The translations under genes were made by a program, and so were the position numbers. Positions 40,510 to 50,030 of a DNA stretch of 64,000 nucleotides are shown here, in pieces; positions within the stretch are counted from its first letter, which is position 1, and every line of letters starts with the position of its first letter. A model generated the notes under the pieces. The model searched no databases and was not told the DNA's origin. It saw nothing but the letters and a program-made list of their open reading frames with translations. The stretch covers positions 6,097 through 70,096 of the forward strand of contig DATAJQ010000238.1 in assembly GCA_036262095.1 (NCBI GenBank), in the 5' to 3' direction. Source of the stretch: Terrimonas_A sp036262095 (GTDB lineage: Bacteria; Bacteroidota; Bacteroidia; Chitinophagales; Chitinophagaceae).

Positions 40510-43359
40510 CTACAATCTTACTTCTACCTTTTTACCGTTATAATTTATTTTTTTTCCGGAAATAATAAAATCCATTCCCAGTGGTTTGGCCTGACTGATA
40601 AGTTTTATATAGATCGTTCTTTTTTGCAGCATACCATTAAAGCTCCCTTCCCTGTCTCCGATCGTCAGGGTATGCCTTTCTTCATTATAACTTAACGGGA
40701 TCGGGCTAAAGCTTCCCTTCTCGTAATTATAATTTAGTCCTTCATCTTCGTACATATCAAACCGGCCGTCCCTGCCCGCATACACATATACAATCAAAGG
40801 ATCAGCAGCATACTGATCAGTGTATTCCAGTTCAGGACCTGTGGGAATGATCGCTCCCTCTTTTACAAAAACAGGTATCCGCTGATAGGGGGCATCTGCA
40901 TTAATGGATTGTCCACCTTCATAATATTTTCCGGTATACAGATCATACCAGCCCTGGCCAGCCGGTAAATAAACACTTCTGTTCAAAGCCTTATATGTGT
41001 ACACAGGATTGATCAATAAGGAGGGGCCAAACATAAACTGATCACCTGTATTCTTCACTGCTGCATCTTTTCCAAAATCCATTACCAGTGCCCGCATGAT
41101 GGTCGAGTTCTTATGATAAGCATCACCAGCCAGTGTGTAGATATAGGGCATCAGCCTGTAGCGGAGTTTGTTATAATACAACATGCTATTGTAAGCAGGA
41201 TGTCCCTCAGGAGCAGTATTATAAATTTCACGGAAAGGGAACTGTCCATGCACGCGGAAAAGAGGTACAAAGGCGCCAAACTGGTACCAGCGGGTCTGCA
41301 GTTCCCTCCATTCAGCCAGGTCCGCTTCATTGGGCTTTTCATACCGGGGCTCAACAGAGAAACCACCAATATCCATAGTCCAGTAAGGAAGGCCTGAAAG
41401 GGAGAAATTAAGACCTGCACTGATCTGCGCTTTCATATCTTCCCAGCGTGAAGCAATATCGCCGCTCCAGATGGAAGCAGCATAGCGCTGCGAACCAGCA
41501 AATCCGGAACGGGTAAGCAGGAACACTCTTTTATCAGGATCAACGCTGCGTTGTCCTTCATAAATACCTTTTGCATTCTGAAGAGGATAAGCATTCAGGT
41601 ATTCAGCAGCAGTGCCTAAAGCTGTGGGGCTCATCTGCTCCTTTCTTTTTTGAGGAGAAACGTTGGACAAAATATCTGGCTCACTCGCATCCATCCACCA
41701 GGCATCTATTCCTTTGGTGTAAAGCTTATCATGTATCAGTTGCCAGAAACCTTTCCGGGCTTCATCATTAAAAGCATCATAAAAGGTGGAAGTATATCCC
41801 TGCCCTATCCAATCGCGTTGGCGATCGGCAATATTTCTTTTGTAGAGCCATCCTTTTGCATCGAATTGTTGATAAGCCGCTATTCCTTCATAAAATTTCG
41901 GCCACACGGATATCATCAACTTCGTCTTATATTTTTTATGCAAAAGATCGATCATGCCTGATGGGTCAGGAAACCGTGTATTATCAAATTCCTGGCTGCC
42001 CCAATCGTTTTCTTTCCAATAGCTCCAGTCAAGCACGATATTATCCAATGGAATTTTTCTTTTCCTGAATTCTGCGACTGCATTAATGATCTCTTCCTGT
42101 GTTTTATACCTCTCGCGGCTTTGCCAGAAACCCATTGCCCATTTGGGAACGATCGGGGCTTTACCGCTCAATTGACGATAACCGCTGATCACTTCATCCA
42201 TATTTTGTCCATAGACAAAATAGTAATCGATCTGTCGGCCGGCTTCGGAGTCAAAACCGAAAGTATTGTTCCACCCATCCGGCAACGGCGGCAGCCAGTT
42301 GGCAGTGATATACGATTCTCCGCCATCCGGTATCCATTCTATTTTGATGGGATACTTTTCACCCTTCTCGAGTTGCAGGTTGATGACACTGGAACCGGGA
42401 TTCCAGGGTTGTCTCCATTTATCCAGCAACAGTTCGCCATTCACCCACACTTTAATATAACCTGCATAGGTGAAACGAAGTTTATGATGGCCGCTGTTTC
42501 CGCTCGCAATAGCTCCTTCCCAGGTGATGCTCCCTTTTTGTATAGCAAACTCAGGAGGAAGTTTTAGTTTGGTATCTGTTACATACGGATAATTGATGGA
42601 TGATTCTGCTTTTTCAAAAGCAATATCCTGGGGCTTGTTACGGTCATTGCAATAGCTGGCCGTCAACCACCCCTGCATACCTTTTTTATCAAACAGGCGC
42701 AGGTTGGAAAGCGGAAGAAAGGACCTGGTATCGCCTGCTTTTGAAAAGGAATAATTGTCCCATAAAATTCCATAGTTCTTTACAGATATCATAAATGGTA
42801 CAGCCACTTCCGTATTGTTCTGGAAAAGGGTTACCTGCTGATCCTTGTAATTAAATATTCCTTCCTGATGCTGTCCCAATCCATACAGTGCATCATTAGG
42901 AGCGATATCAAACACCTGTTGCAACCTGTACATAGGTTCACCTTCCCAAACAACCGGTACGATCTCCCTACCGTTTACTTTTTTTTCGGACAATAAAAAA
43001 TTCCCACTTTCATCTTTAAAAGAAACAGCGCCAGAGAAGAGATCGATAGTTGCATTAAGAACAGCAGTAGAAAGGGTAAGGCTGCTATCTGTTGTGCTTG
43101 TATTCCATTTTACCAGTTGCGGAGTATGAACGATCACCAGGCTTTTTGAAGACGATAATTCAATCGTAGGAGAAGCAATCACCCGAATAATCTTATCTGT
43201 AATAACCTGCAGCTTCACCAGTTTTACTTCAGCCGAAAACCGTTGATCCGGGTAGACCAACACCCCATCTTCTACAATTTTATACCGCGTATCAGGCGGT
43301 ATGGAAAAACAGAAAGAAGAAAGAAAACAACAGAAAAGGAAAAATGCCATCCGTTTCAT
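40510..43359 (-). CDS. GH31 glycoside hydrolase (alpha-xylosidase type) with PA14 insert
   Basis: The start at 43359 (MKRMAFFLFCCFLSSFCFS) gives a signal peptide and 949 residues; an ATG at 43401 would add 14. An N-terminal beta-sandwich is interrupted by a PA14 insert at about residues 253-360 (LRFTYAGYIKVWVNGELLLD, then IKIEWIPDGGESYITANW). The catalytic barrel shows the nucleophile Asp near 556 (WMDASEPDIL) and acid/base Asp near 632 (SGDIASRWEDM). C-terminal beta domains follow. PA14-containing GH31 enzymes are alpha-xylosidases acting on xyloglucan oligosaccharides. A near-consensus promoter is at 43390-43420. No xyloglucan locus surrounds it. Confidence 0.9.
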   Translation of the reverse strand: MKRMAFFLFCCFLSSFCFSIPPDTRYKIVEDGVLVYPDQRFSAEVKLVKLQVITDKIIRVIASPTIELSSSKSLVIVHTPQLVKWNTSTTDSSLTLSTAVLNATIDLFSGAVSFKDESGNFLLSEKKVNGREIVPVVWEGEPMYRLQQVFDIAPNDALYGLGQHQEGIFNYKDQQVTLFQNNTEVAVPFMISVKNYGILWDNYSFSKAGDTRSFLPLSNLRLFDKKGMQGWLTASYCNDRNKPQDIAFEKAESSINYPYVTDTKLKLPPEFAIQKGSITWEGAIASGNSGHHKLRFTYAGYIKVWVNGELLLDKWRQPWNPGSSVINLQLEKGEKYPIKIEWIPDGGESYITANWLPPLPDGWNNTFGFDSEAGRQIDYYFVYGQNMDEVISGYRQLSGKAPIVPKWAMGFWQSRERYKTQEEIINAVAEFRKRKIPLDNIVLDWSYWKENDWGSQEFDNTRFPDPSGMIDLLHKKYKTKLMISVWPKFYEGIAAYQQFDAKGWLYKRNIADRQRDWIGQGYTSTFYDAFNDEARKGFWQLIHDKLYTKGIDAWWMDASEPDILSNVSPQKRKEQMSPTALGTAAEYLNAYPLQNAKGIYEGQRSVDPDKRVFLLTRSGFAGSQRYAASIWSGDIASRWEDMKAQISAGLNFSLSGLPYWTMDIGGFSVEPRYEKPNEADLAEWRELQTRWYQFGAFVPLFRVHGQFPFREIYNTAPEGHPAYNSMLYYNKLRYRLMPYIYTLAGDAYHKNSTIMRALVMDFGKDAAVKNTGDQFMFGPSLLINPVYTYKALNRSVYLPAGQGWYDLYTGKYYEGGQSINADAPYQRIPVFVKEGAIIPTGPELEYTDQYAADPLIVYVYAGRDGRFDMYEDEGLNYNYEKGSFSPIPLSYNEERHTLTIGDREGSFNGMLQKRTIYIKLISQAKPLGMDFIISGKKINYNGKKVEVRL

Positions 43360-43389
43360 AAGCAGGCAGGTTTTAAATTCTAAGACAAT

Positions 43390-43420
43390 GAAAATTAGCA
43401 CATTTTCATTCCGGCCAAAA
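43390..43420 (-). promoter_or_regulatory. Candidate promoter of the GH31 gene
   Basis: On the minus strand TTTTG (43416-43420) is followed by 18 bp and TAATTTTC (43390-43397), one base off TAnnTTTG. Transcription would start about 24 bp before the GH31 ATG. Confidence 0.5.
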
Positions 43421-43482
43421 TACCCGGCTAATTAATGCAAAGGATCAGCTATTATAATATCAAACGCTCCTCATAAGTCCAT

Positions 43483-43545
43483 CCTTCCCGTCCTTCCCGC
43501 CTTACCGGTAAAAAACTTACCGGTAAGGCGGGAAGGACGAGAAGG
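43483..43545. repeat. Near-perfect palindrome, copy 2, inverted relative to copy 1
   Basis: Arms 43483-43511 and 43517-43545 are inverted copies of 29 bp with one mismatch. The sequence equals the reverse complement of the element at 2158-2217 apart from one extra loop A and a few arm bases. One arm T is C here and its partner A is G, so pairing is kept. It lies in the divergent space between GH31 and the L,D-transpeptidase, not at a gene end. The rest of the 502-bp gap (43360-43861) holds only the promoter-like sites listed here. Confidence 0.88.
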
Positions 43546-43691
43546 GGTCATTTGAGAAAGATTTTACTCTATTTATATGAAAGCAAGAAATTGTGATATA
43601 TGCTCTAATACATACAAGCTTACCTATATATGAATAAAGGCAAGGATCTATGTGTTTAGAAAAAAAAGTCTGTCTCACCGGTTAAAATACC

Positions 43692-43699
43692 TAACTTTG
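43692..43699 (+). promoter_or_regulatory. Possible -7 element upstream of the L,D-transpeptidase
   Basis: TAACTTTG matches TAnnTTTG exactly; the -33 position has no TTTG. The leader to the ATG at 43862 would be about 155 nt. Confidence 0.35.
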
Positions 43700-43861
43700 C
43701 CAATCTTTCGATGCCGATTTCAGGCGTACTACCAATAACCATCACTGCCCGGGAAGGATTTTAATCATCAGCAATCAACTCTGAGAAATTGTATTGCGTT
43801 GTCATTTTTTTACCTTAAAAAATTGAATATCCTCCCCCGGGTGGATGGTTAATCTGTAAAC

Positions 43862-44611
43862 ATGAAGAAAAAATTAAAGGGAACTTATTTACTTGTTTCG
43901 GCCTTGTTAATTGCGTTATTGCATTTGTCATTTGCATTTGGCAAAAATGTTTTCGGTTCACGCACTTTTGCCGCATTTGCACCAGACAAAACAAAAACGG
44001 ATAGTCTTTCGCCTTTTTCTGGCGGAAAGTCCATTTATGATAGCCTTCGCTTAGACAGCATTGGCCTGAGCCGCGAGGCTTTTGAGTATGCACAAAAAGG
44101 CTGGAACAAATTATTTCATGAAGGCCGCCTCAGCAATCCTGCTGTGCTGGCTATCGCCGATTTCAGTCAGCCCAGCAGCCACAAACGCTTATATATCCTG
44201 GACCTGAAACAATATAAGGTCCTTTTCCAAACCCTTGTAGCGCATGGGCGCAACTCCGGTAAGGAACTGGCTACTTCATTTTCCAACCTGCCTTCTTCTT
44301 ATAAAAGCAGTCCCGGTTTTTATATCACAGGAGAAACATACAATGGTAAACACGGCTATTCGCTTAAGTTAAATGGCGTGGAAAAGGGCATTAATGATAA
44401 TGCTTATAACCGGGCCATCGTGGTGCATGGAGCAGATTACGTTGATGAGTCCTATGCATCAAGCCAGGGCTATATCGGCCGAAGCCTGGGATGCCCTGCT
44501 GTTCCCGAGAAGGAAGCACAGCCTATCATCAATACAATAAGGGATAACACCTGTTTCTTTATTTATGAGCCGGGCGTTTCTTATTCCGCCCGTTCCACTA
44601 TGCTGAACTAA
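43862..44611 (+). CDS. Murein L,D-transpeptidase catalytic-domain protein
   Basis: This 249-residue protein has an N-terminal hydrophobic segment (signal peptide or anchor at about residues 8-26, YLLVSALLIALLHLSFAFG). The catalytic domain has the His region AIVVHGADYVDE and the Cys motif RSLGCPAVPEKEA near residue 210, as in YkuD-like and PF13645-type enzymes. It probably forms or edits peptidoglycan crosslinks in the periplasm. The following genes also concern the cell envelope. Confidence 0.88.
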   Translation: MKKKLKGTYLLVSALLIALLHLSFAFGKNVFGSRTFAAFAPDKTKTDSLSPFSGGKSIYDSLRLDSIGLSREAFEYAQKGWNKLFHEGRLSNPAVLAIADFSQPSSHKRLYILDLKQYKVLFQTLVAHGRNSGKELATSFSNLPSSYKSSPGFYITGETYNGKHGYSLKLNGVEKGINDNAYNRAIVVHGADYVDESYASSQGYIGRSLGCPAVPEKEAQPIINTIRDNTCFFIYEPGVSYSARSTMLN

Positions 44612-44636
44612 TATTTTATCTGCTGCCGCCAATCTT

Positions 44637-44644
44637 TATCTTTG
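44637..44644 (+). promoter_or_regulatory. -7 element of the Gfo/Idh/MocA gene
   Basis: TATCTTTG matches TAnnTTTG, 18 bp before the ATG at 44662; the -33 position reads TTT at 19-bp spacing. The leader would be only about 10 nt. Confidence 0.5.
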
Positions 44645-44661
44645 GGCATTAATTCATTCTT

Positions 44662-45636
44662 ATGCTAAAGATCGGATTGTATGGCGTTGGCCACCTGGGC
44701 AAGTTTCATTTGAACAACTGGAAAGAGATACCCGGTGTGGACCTCGTGGGTTTTTATGATCCGCATGACGATACAGCCAGGGAAGTCTCTGAAAAATACC
44801 AGCTTCCCCGTTTTCTTGACCCTGACGCGCTGATGGACGCCTGCGATGCCATTGACGTGGTCACTCCTACCAATCACCATTTCCAGTGGTGCGAAAAAGC
44901 GATCAAAAAGGGAAAGCATGTTTTCGTGGAAAAACCACTGGCCCATACCATGGAAGAAGCCCGTCAACTGGTAAAACTGGCAGAGGAATCAGGCAGTAAA
45001 GTGCAGGTAGGTCATGTGGAAAGGTTCAACCCTGCTTTCCTTGCCCTGAAGGATGTAGCCCTTAACCCGATGTTTATTGAAGTGCATCGCCTGGCGCAGT
45101 TCAACCCGCGTGGTACTGAAGTGAGCGTGATCCTCGACCTTATGATCCATGATATTGATATTGTGCTCAGCATTGTGAAGAGTGATGTAAAATCGATCTC
45201 TGCCAGCGGTGTGGGCGTGATGACGGAAACACCAGATATCGCCAACGTCCGCATCGAATTTCACAATGGATGTGTGGCCAATCTTACCAGCAGCCGTATT
45301 TCCATGAAGAAGATGCGGAAAATGCGGTTGTTCCAGAAAGATGCGTATATCGGCATCGATTTCCTCAATAAAAAAACAGAGATCATCAAGCTGAAGGAAG
45401 CGCAGGATTCCAATGTATTTGCATTTGATATAGAAACACCTTCCGGTGTTAAAACAATCGCTGTAGCCAATCCTGCTGTGCCCGAAGTAAACGCTATTAA
45501 AAAAGAACTGGAAGAATTTAAAGCAGCCATTCTTAACAATACCAAACCGATCGTTTCAGAAATAGACGGCTTTATGGCCATGGATGTAGCACACAAGATC
45601 CTGCAGAAGATCGGGAATAATGTGATCACCCACTGA
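44662..45636 (+). CDS. Gfo/Idh/MocA-family oxidoreductase
   Basis: This 324-residue NAD(P)-dependent enzyme has the Rossmann start IGLYGVGHLGKFHLNNW and the family motif GKHVFVEKPLAHTMEEA with the catalytic-type Lys, plus a C-terminal alpha/beta domain with MIHDIDIVLSIV, the likely catalytic His region. It should oxidise or reduce a sugar or nucleotide sugar. It starts 51 bp after the L,D-transpeptidase gene and lies one base before the sugar transferase gene, so the latter two are coupled. Together they suggest surface polysaccharide synthesis. Confidence 0.92.
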   Translation: MLKIGLYGVGHLGKFHLNNWKEIPGVDLVGFYDPHDDTAREVSEKYQLPRFLDPDALMDACDAIDVVTPTNHHFQWCEKAIKKGKHVFVEKPLAHTMEEARQLVKLAEESGSKVQVGHVERFNPAFLALKDVALNPMFIEVHRLAQFNPRGTEVSVILDLMIHDIDIVLSIVKSDVKSISASGVGVMTETPDIANVRIEFHNGCVANLTSSRISMKKMRKMRLFQKDAYIGIDFLNKKTEIIKLKEAQDSNVFAFDIETPSGVKTIAVANPAVPEVNAIKKELEEFKAAILNNTKPIVSEIDGFMAMDVAHKILQKIGNNVITH

Positions 45637-45637
45637 T

Positions 45638-47062
45638 ATGAGTACAGGCAAACAAATATCCATCGCCTGGTATGTTGCAGTTGATTATCTCATGTCTGCC
45701 TTTGCCTGGGCGGTTTACTATTTTATAAGAAAGGCTTTGCTGGAAAAAGACATTCCGGCAAGCAGCCTGTGGCAAACAGACTATCATTTCTGGATAGGTG
45801 TTCTTTTTATTCCTATGGGCTGGCTGGCTCTGTTTACTATTTCAGGTTCCTATCATTCCCTGTATGCAAAATCCAGGTTGTATGAATTCAGTTCCACACT
45901 GATCTGTACACTGATCGGAACATCTGTATTATTTTTCTTTTTTGTAATGGATGATGTGAGGAATGATACCATATCTGCGGCTGCCTATTACAACAAAGCT
46001 TTTCTACTGCTGCTTCTGCTTAACTTTCTCCTTATCTTTTTTGGCCGGTGGCTGGTGTTAAGAAAAGTGAAGCACCAATTGCTCAATGGTGATGTTTATT
46101 TCAATGCTCTGATCGTAGGCAACCGGGAAAATGCTACAAGCATATTTGAGAGAACTAAAAAGAACCTTCATGATGGAGGTTACCGCTATATTGGATTTGC
46201 CAGTCCGGCTGATGCTGATAGCAATTCTTCGCCATTGCCATTGCTGGGAACTTTACCGGAGCTGGAAAGATTGATTGATAAGAACAATGTGCAACTGGTA
46301 GTGCTTGCCCTGGAAAAATCAGAAAGCAGCCTGTTGGAAAACCTGGTTGCCCAGTTAAGTGAAAAGGATGTTTCCATAAAGATCCAGCCGGATACGATGG
46401 ATATACTCTCGGGGTCCGTTAAAACCAATAACGTAATGGGCCCTGCACTGATAGATTTGAATACAGGGCTGATGCCTGAATGGCAGCAGCATATCAAACG
46501 GCTGATAGATGTGGCAACTGCAACTGCAGCATTGATCTTTCTTTTTCCGCTGATGCTTTATACGGTGATCCGCCTGGTATTATCGTCCAAAGGCCCTGTA
46601 TTTTATGTGCAGGAAAGGATCGGTTATAAAGGAAAGCCTTTTATGATGTACAAGTTCAGGTCCATGATCGTAAATGCGGAAGAAAATGGCCCCGTTCTTT
46701 CTTCTGACAATGATCCCCGCATTACCCGCTGGGGCAAAGTGATGCGGAAATGGAGGCTGGACGAGCTTCCCCAGCTATGGAATATCCTGAAAGGAGATAT
46801 GAGCTTTGTTGGGCCCCGGCCTGAACGCCGTTTTTTCATCGGCCAGATAGTGGCCAGATTTCCCTATTACAAATACCTGTTGAAAGTAAAGCCTGGTCTC
46901 AGCAGTTGGGGAATGATCCAGTTTGGATATGCAGAAAACATCGAACAGATGATCGAACGCAGCAAATTCGACCTGGTTTATATCGAAAATATATCGCTTC
47001 TTCTCGATTTCAAGATCATGATACATACCATCCGGATCATTTTTAAAGGCAAGGGGAAATAA
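45638..47062 (+). CDS. Undecaprenyl-phosphate sugar phosphotransferase
   Basis: This 474-residue protein has four to five N-terminal transmembrane helices (about 15-145), a Rossmann-like middle (NALIVGNRENATSIFERTKK) and a C-terminal bacterial sugar transferase domain from about residue 287. The latter shows FYVQERIGYKGKPFMMYKFRSM, RKWRLDELPQLWNILKGDMSFVGPRPE and KVKPGLSSWG. WcaJ/EpsE-like proteins start polysaccharide units by moving a sugar-1-phosphate to undecaprenyl phosphate in the inner membrane. The sugar is not readable. It lies one base after the Gfo/Idh/MocA gene. No flippase or polymerase is nearby. Confidence 0.93.
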   Translation: MSTGKQISIAWYVAVDYLMSAFAWAVYYFIRKALLEKDIPASSLWQTDYHFWIGVLFIPMGWLALFTISGSYHSLYAKSRLYEFSSTLICTLIGTSVLFFFFVMDDVRNDTISAAAYYNKAFLLLLLLNFLLIFFGRWLVLRKVKHQLLNGDVYFNALIVGNRENATSIFERTKKNLHDGGYRYIGFASPADADSNSSPLPLLGTLPELERLIDKNNVQLVVLALEKSESSLLENLVAQLSEKDVSIKIQPDTMDILSGSVKTNNVMGPALIDLNTGLMPEWQQHIKRLIDVATATAALIFLFPLMLYTVIRLVLSSKGPVFYVQERIGYKGKPFMMYKFRSMIVNAEENGPVLSSDNDPRITRWGKVMRKWRLDELPQLWNILKGDMSFVGPRPERRFFIGQIVARFPYYKYLLKVKPGLSSWGMIQFGYAENIEQMIERSKFDLVYIENISLLLDFKIMIHTIRIIFKGKGK

Positions 47063-47077
47063 GTATTTTTGGGAAAA

Positions 47078-47124
47078 CTCGGATCAGGTCCGAGGCGGCC
47101 CGCCTTCGCCAAGGCTTCGGCGGG
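47078..47124. repeat. Two successive hairpins between sugar transferase and M1 peptidase
   Basis: CTCGGA-tcagg-TCCGAG (47078-47094) is followed by CCCGCC (47099-47104) and GGCGGG (47119-47124) around a partly palindromic interior. They lie in the 94-bp gap after the sugar transferase gene. No T-tract follows. The second hairpin resembles GC-rich repeats scattered in many genomes, but I see only one here. Confidence 0.6.
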
Positions 47125-47156
47125 TAAAGTAAGTTATCCTTACATTAAACCAGCCA

Positions 47157-50030
47157 ATGCAACCAATAAAATTCTTTTTCTTCCTCATAAGCTGCAGTTT
47201 CTTTTTTAATGTCCAGGCCCAGCGTCCATACTGGCAACAGGAAGTGAATTATTCCATTGATGTGTCGCTGAACGACAGGCAGCATAGCCTCGATGGATTT
47301 GAACGGATGGAGTATATCAATCATTCACCTGATACACTTCGTTTTATCTGGATACATCTTTGGCCGAATGCCTATAAAAATGATAAGACAGCATTCACAG
47401 ATCAGCAATTAGAAAATGGCAGTACTGATTTTTATTTTTCCGGTAAAGAACAAAAGGGGTATATCAATAAGCTGGATTTTAAAGTGAATGATATAACCGC
47501 AGAAACAGCAGATCATCCGCAGCATATCGACATCATACAACTGATCCTTCCTTCACCATTATTGCCAGGACAGAGAATCCTGATCACAACGCCTTTTCAT
47601 GTGCAACTACCTAATAATTTCTCCAGGGGCGGTCATGATGGGGAAAGCTACCAGGTAACGCAATGGTATCCCAAACCGGCAGTGTATGACAAGGAGGGCT
47701 GGCACCCGATGCCCTATCTCGATCAGGGTGAATTTTACAGCGAATTTGGCAGCTTTGACGTAAATATTACGTTGCCGGATAATTATGTAGTGGCTGCTAC
47801 AGGAGAATTGCAGGATGCCAGGGAAAAAGAATGGCTTCGCGCCAGGAAGGATTTTAACTGGGAGCCGCTAAAGAAAAAGATCAAAACAAAAGGCGGAGGA
47901 TATAAAACGGTTCAGCAGCAATTCCCTGTTTCATCTCAACGGACTAAAACACTTCAGTTCCGCCAGGACCACGTACATGATTTCGCCTGGTTTGCTGATA
48001 AGCGTTTTATTGTTGATCTCGACACCTGCCGTCTTCCCTCAGGTAAGATCATTGAAGTCGGCAGCTATTATTTACCTGCAGAAAAAACAAGCTGGAGGAA
48101 GAGCCTGTCCTTTGCAAAAGATGCTGTAAGAAGCCGGAGTGAATGGATTGGCGAATATCCTTATTCTGTTATAAGCGTAGTGGAGGGGCCGCTCAGTGCC
48201 GGCGGAGGAATGGAATACCCTACGATCACGGTGATAGTCCCTACAGCAGACACAGGCCAGCTTGACCGCACGATCGAACATGAGATAGGGCATAACTGGT
48301 TTTATGGCATACTTGCCAGCAATGAGCGTCTCCATCCCTGGATGGATGAAGGGATAAATACTTATTATGGCAACCGTTATGTCCGTGATAAATACGGCCC
48401 CAAGGGAGATACATGGCTTGGCCAGTCCAGTTTCCTTATAGAAGATGCAGAAAGATTGTTGTTTGAATCGGTAGCAGCGATCCACCACGACCAGCCAATC
48501 AATACATCCAGCGACAGTCTTTCTTCCTATAACTATCCCCTGGTTGCTTATATTAAAGCAGCTGCCTGGCTCGATTACCTGGAACAGAAAGTTGGGAGGC
48601 CTCAACTGGATAAAGCCCTTCAGCATTATTATCAGCAATGGAAGTTCAAACATCCCGGACCGGAAGATTTTAAGGCAAGCATCAGTGAAAGCCTGGGCAT
48701 TGAGCAAGACAGTTTGTTTTCTTATCTGAACACAACAGGAGTTTTACCTGATCAACACAGAACAGGTACAAAAGCTGCTTTTATTCTTGACCTGAAATCT
48801 TACGCATCATATATCCGGTCGCCAGTGGCCAATCTTATCAGCATTGGGCCGGCAATCGGCGTCAACAGGTATGATAAGTTAATGGCAGGCATTTTCGTAA
48901 CCAATTATAAACTTCCTGCATCACGGCTGCAGTTTTTTGTAGCGCCGATGTATGGTATTGCTACAAAAAAGCTGACTGGTACAGGTCTGATCAATTATTC
49001 CTTCTTCCCTGATGGAGCATTCCGGAGAATAAACCTTGGGCTTAGTGCGTCCGCATTTGGTATCAACCGGTTCAAGGACGATGACAAGACCACTTATATG
49101 TCTTTTCATAAAATAGTACCGTCTCTCCGGCTGACATTAAAAGAACGTAATCCCAGGAGCACGCTCAACCGCTTCCTGCAATTCAAAACATTTTTTATTA
49201 CTGAAGAAGCTTTGCGTTTTTACCGCGACACAACAATAACCGGGACTGACACTACTATAGAAAACAAATACAGGGTTATATCCAGCAATCGCACACTTAA
49301 CCAACTGATGCTGGTATGGGAAAATAATCGGGTATTGTATCCTTATCGCGGAGAATTTAAGCTGGAGCAGGGAAAAGATTTTATCCGTGCAGGTTTTACC
49401 GGTAATTATTTTTTCAATTATCCAAAGGGGGGTGGGTTAGATCTCCGGTTGTTTGCCGGAAAATTCCTTTATACGGCCTCTAAAACGTTTACCAAGCAAT
49501 CTGAAACGGACCGTTACCATCTTAACATGACAGGGCCTAATGGTTATGAAGACTATACTTACAGTGATTATTTTGTTGGCCGTAATGAATTTGAAGGAAC
49601 TGCAAGCCAGCAGATCATGGTAAGGGACGGGGGATTTAAAGTAAGGACAGATCTGCTTTCAAACAAGGTAGGTAAAACAGATGATTGGCTGGCAGCTATT
49701 AACCTCAGTTCCACTATCCCTTCCCATCTCAACCCGCTTAACCTGTTGCCGGTGAAAATCCCTTTGAAAGTATTCCTGGATATCGGCACAAGCGCAGAAA
49801 GCTGGAAAAGGACTTCCGGCCAGGACCGTTTTCTTTTTGACGCAGGCCTGCATATACCTTTGCTGAAAGAAACAGTGAATATTTATATCCCACTGCTGTA
49901 CAGTAAAGTGTATAAAGATTACATACAGTCAACCATACCCGAAAACAGGTTCCTGAAAAAGATCTCTTTTTCCATTGATATTTCTCATTTCAGGATGCGC
50001 AAATTTATCAGGGACATACCATTTGAATGA
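47157..50030 (+). CDS. Secreted M1-family metallopeptidase
   Basis: This 957-residue protein has a signal peptide (MQPIKFFFFLISCSFFFNVQAQ) and an aminopeptidase-N-like first half: YSIDVSLNDRQHSLDGFE, GGMEYPTITV, and the zinc motif HEIGHNWFYG near residue 373, followed 18 residues later by the third ligand Glu (WMDEGIN). The second half (about 530-957) is a long beta-rich region with aromatic strands and a final ...HFRMRKFIRDIPFE, like a porin or beta-barrel in composition. This is a common architecture in Bacteroidota, where it may anchor the protease. It overlaps the next gene by four bases. Confidence 0.92.
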   Translation: MQPIKFFFFLISCSFFFNVQAQRPYWQQEVNYSIDVSLNDRQHSLDGFERMEYINHSPDTLRFIWIHLWPNAYKNDKTAFTDQQLENGSTDFYFSGKEQKGYINKLDFKVNDITAETADHPQHIDIIQLILPSPLLPGQRILITTPFHVQLPNNFSRGGHDGESYQVTQWYPKPAVYDKEGWHPMPYLDQGEFYSEFGSFDVNITLPDNYVVAATGELQDAREKEWLRARKDFNWEPLKKKIKTKGGGYKTVQQQFPVSSQRTKTLQFRQDHVHDFAWFADKRFIVDLDTCRLPSGKIIEVGSYYLPAEKTSWRKSLSFAKDAVRSRSEWIGEYPYSVISVVEGPLSAGGGMEYPTITVIVPTADTGQLDRTIEHEIGHNWFYGILASNERLHPWMDEGINTYYGNRYVRDKYGPKGDTWLGQSSFLIEDAERLLFESVAAIHHDQPINTSSDSLSSYNYPLVAYIKAAAWLDYLEQKVGRPQLDKALQHYYQQWKFKHPGPEDFKASISESLGIEQDSLFSYLNTTGVLPDQHRTGTKAAFILDLKSYASYIRSPVANLISIGPAIGVNRYDKLMAGIFVTNYKLPASRLQFFVAPMYGIATKKLTGTGLINYSFFPDGAFRRINLGLSASAFGINRFKDDDKTTYMSFHKIVPSLRLTLKERNPRSTLNRFLQFKTFFITEEALRFYRDTTITGTDTTIENKYRVISSNRTLNQLMLVWENNRVLYPYRGEFKLEQGKDFIRAGFTGNYFFNYPKGGGLDLRLFAGKFLYTASKTFTKQSETDRYHLNMTGPNGYEDYTYSDYFVGRNEFEGTASQQIMVRDGGFKVRTDLLSNKVGKTDDWLAAINLSSTIPSHLNPLNLLPVKIPLKVFLDIGTSAESWKRTSGQDRFLFDAGLHIPLLKETVNIYIPLLYSKVYKDYIQSTIPENRFLKKISFSIDISHFRMRKFIRDIPFE

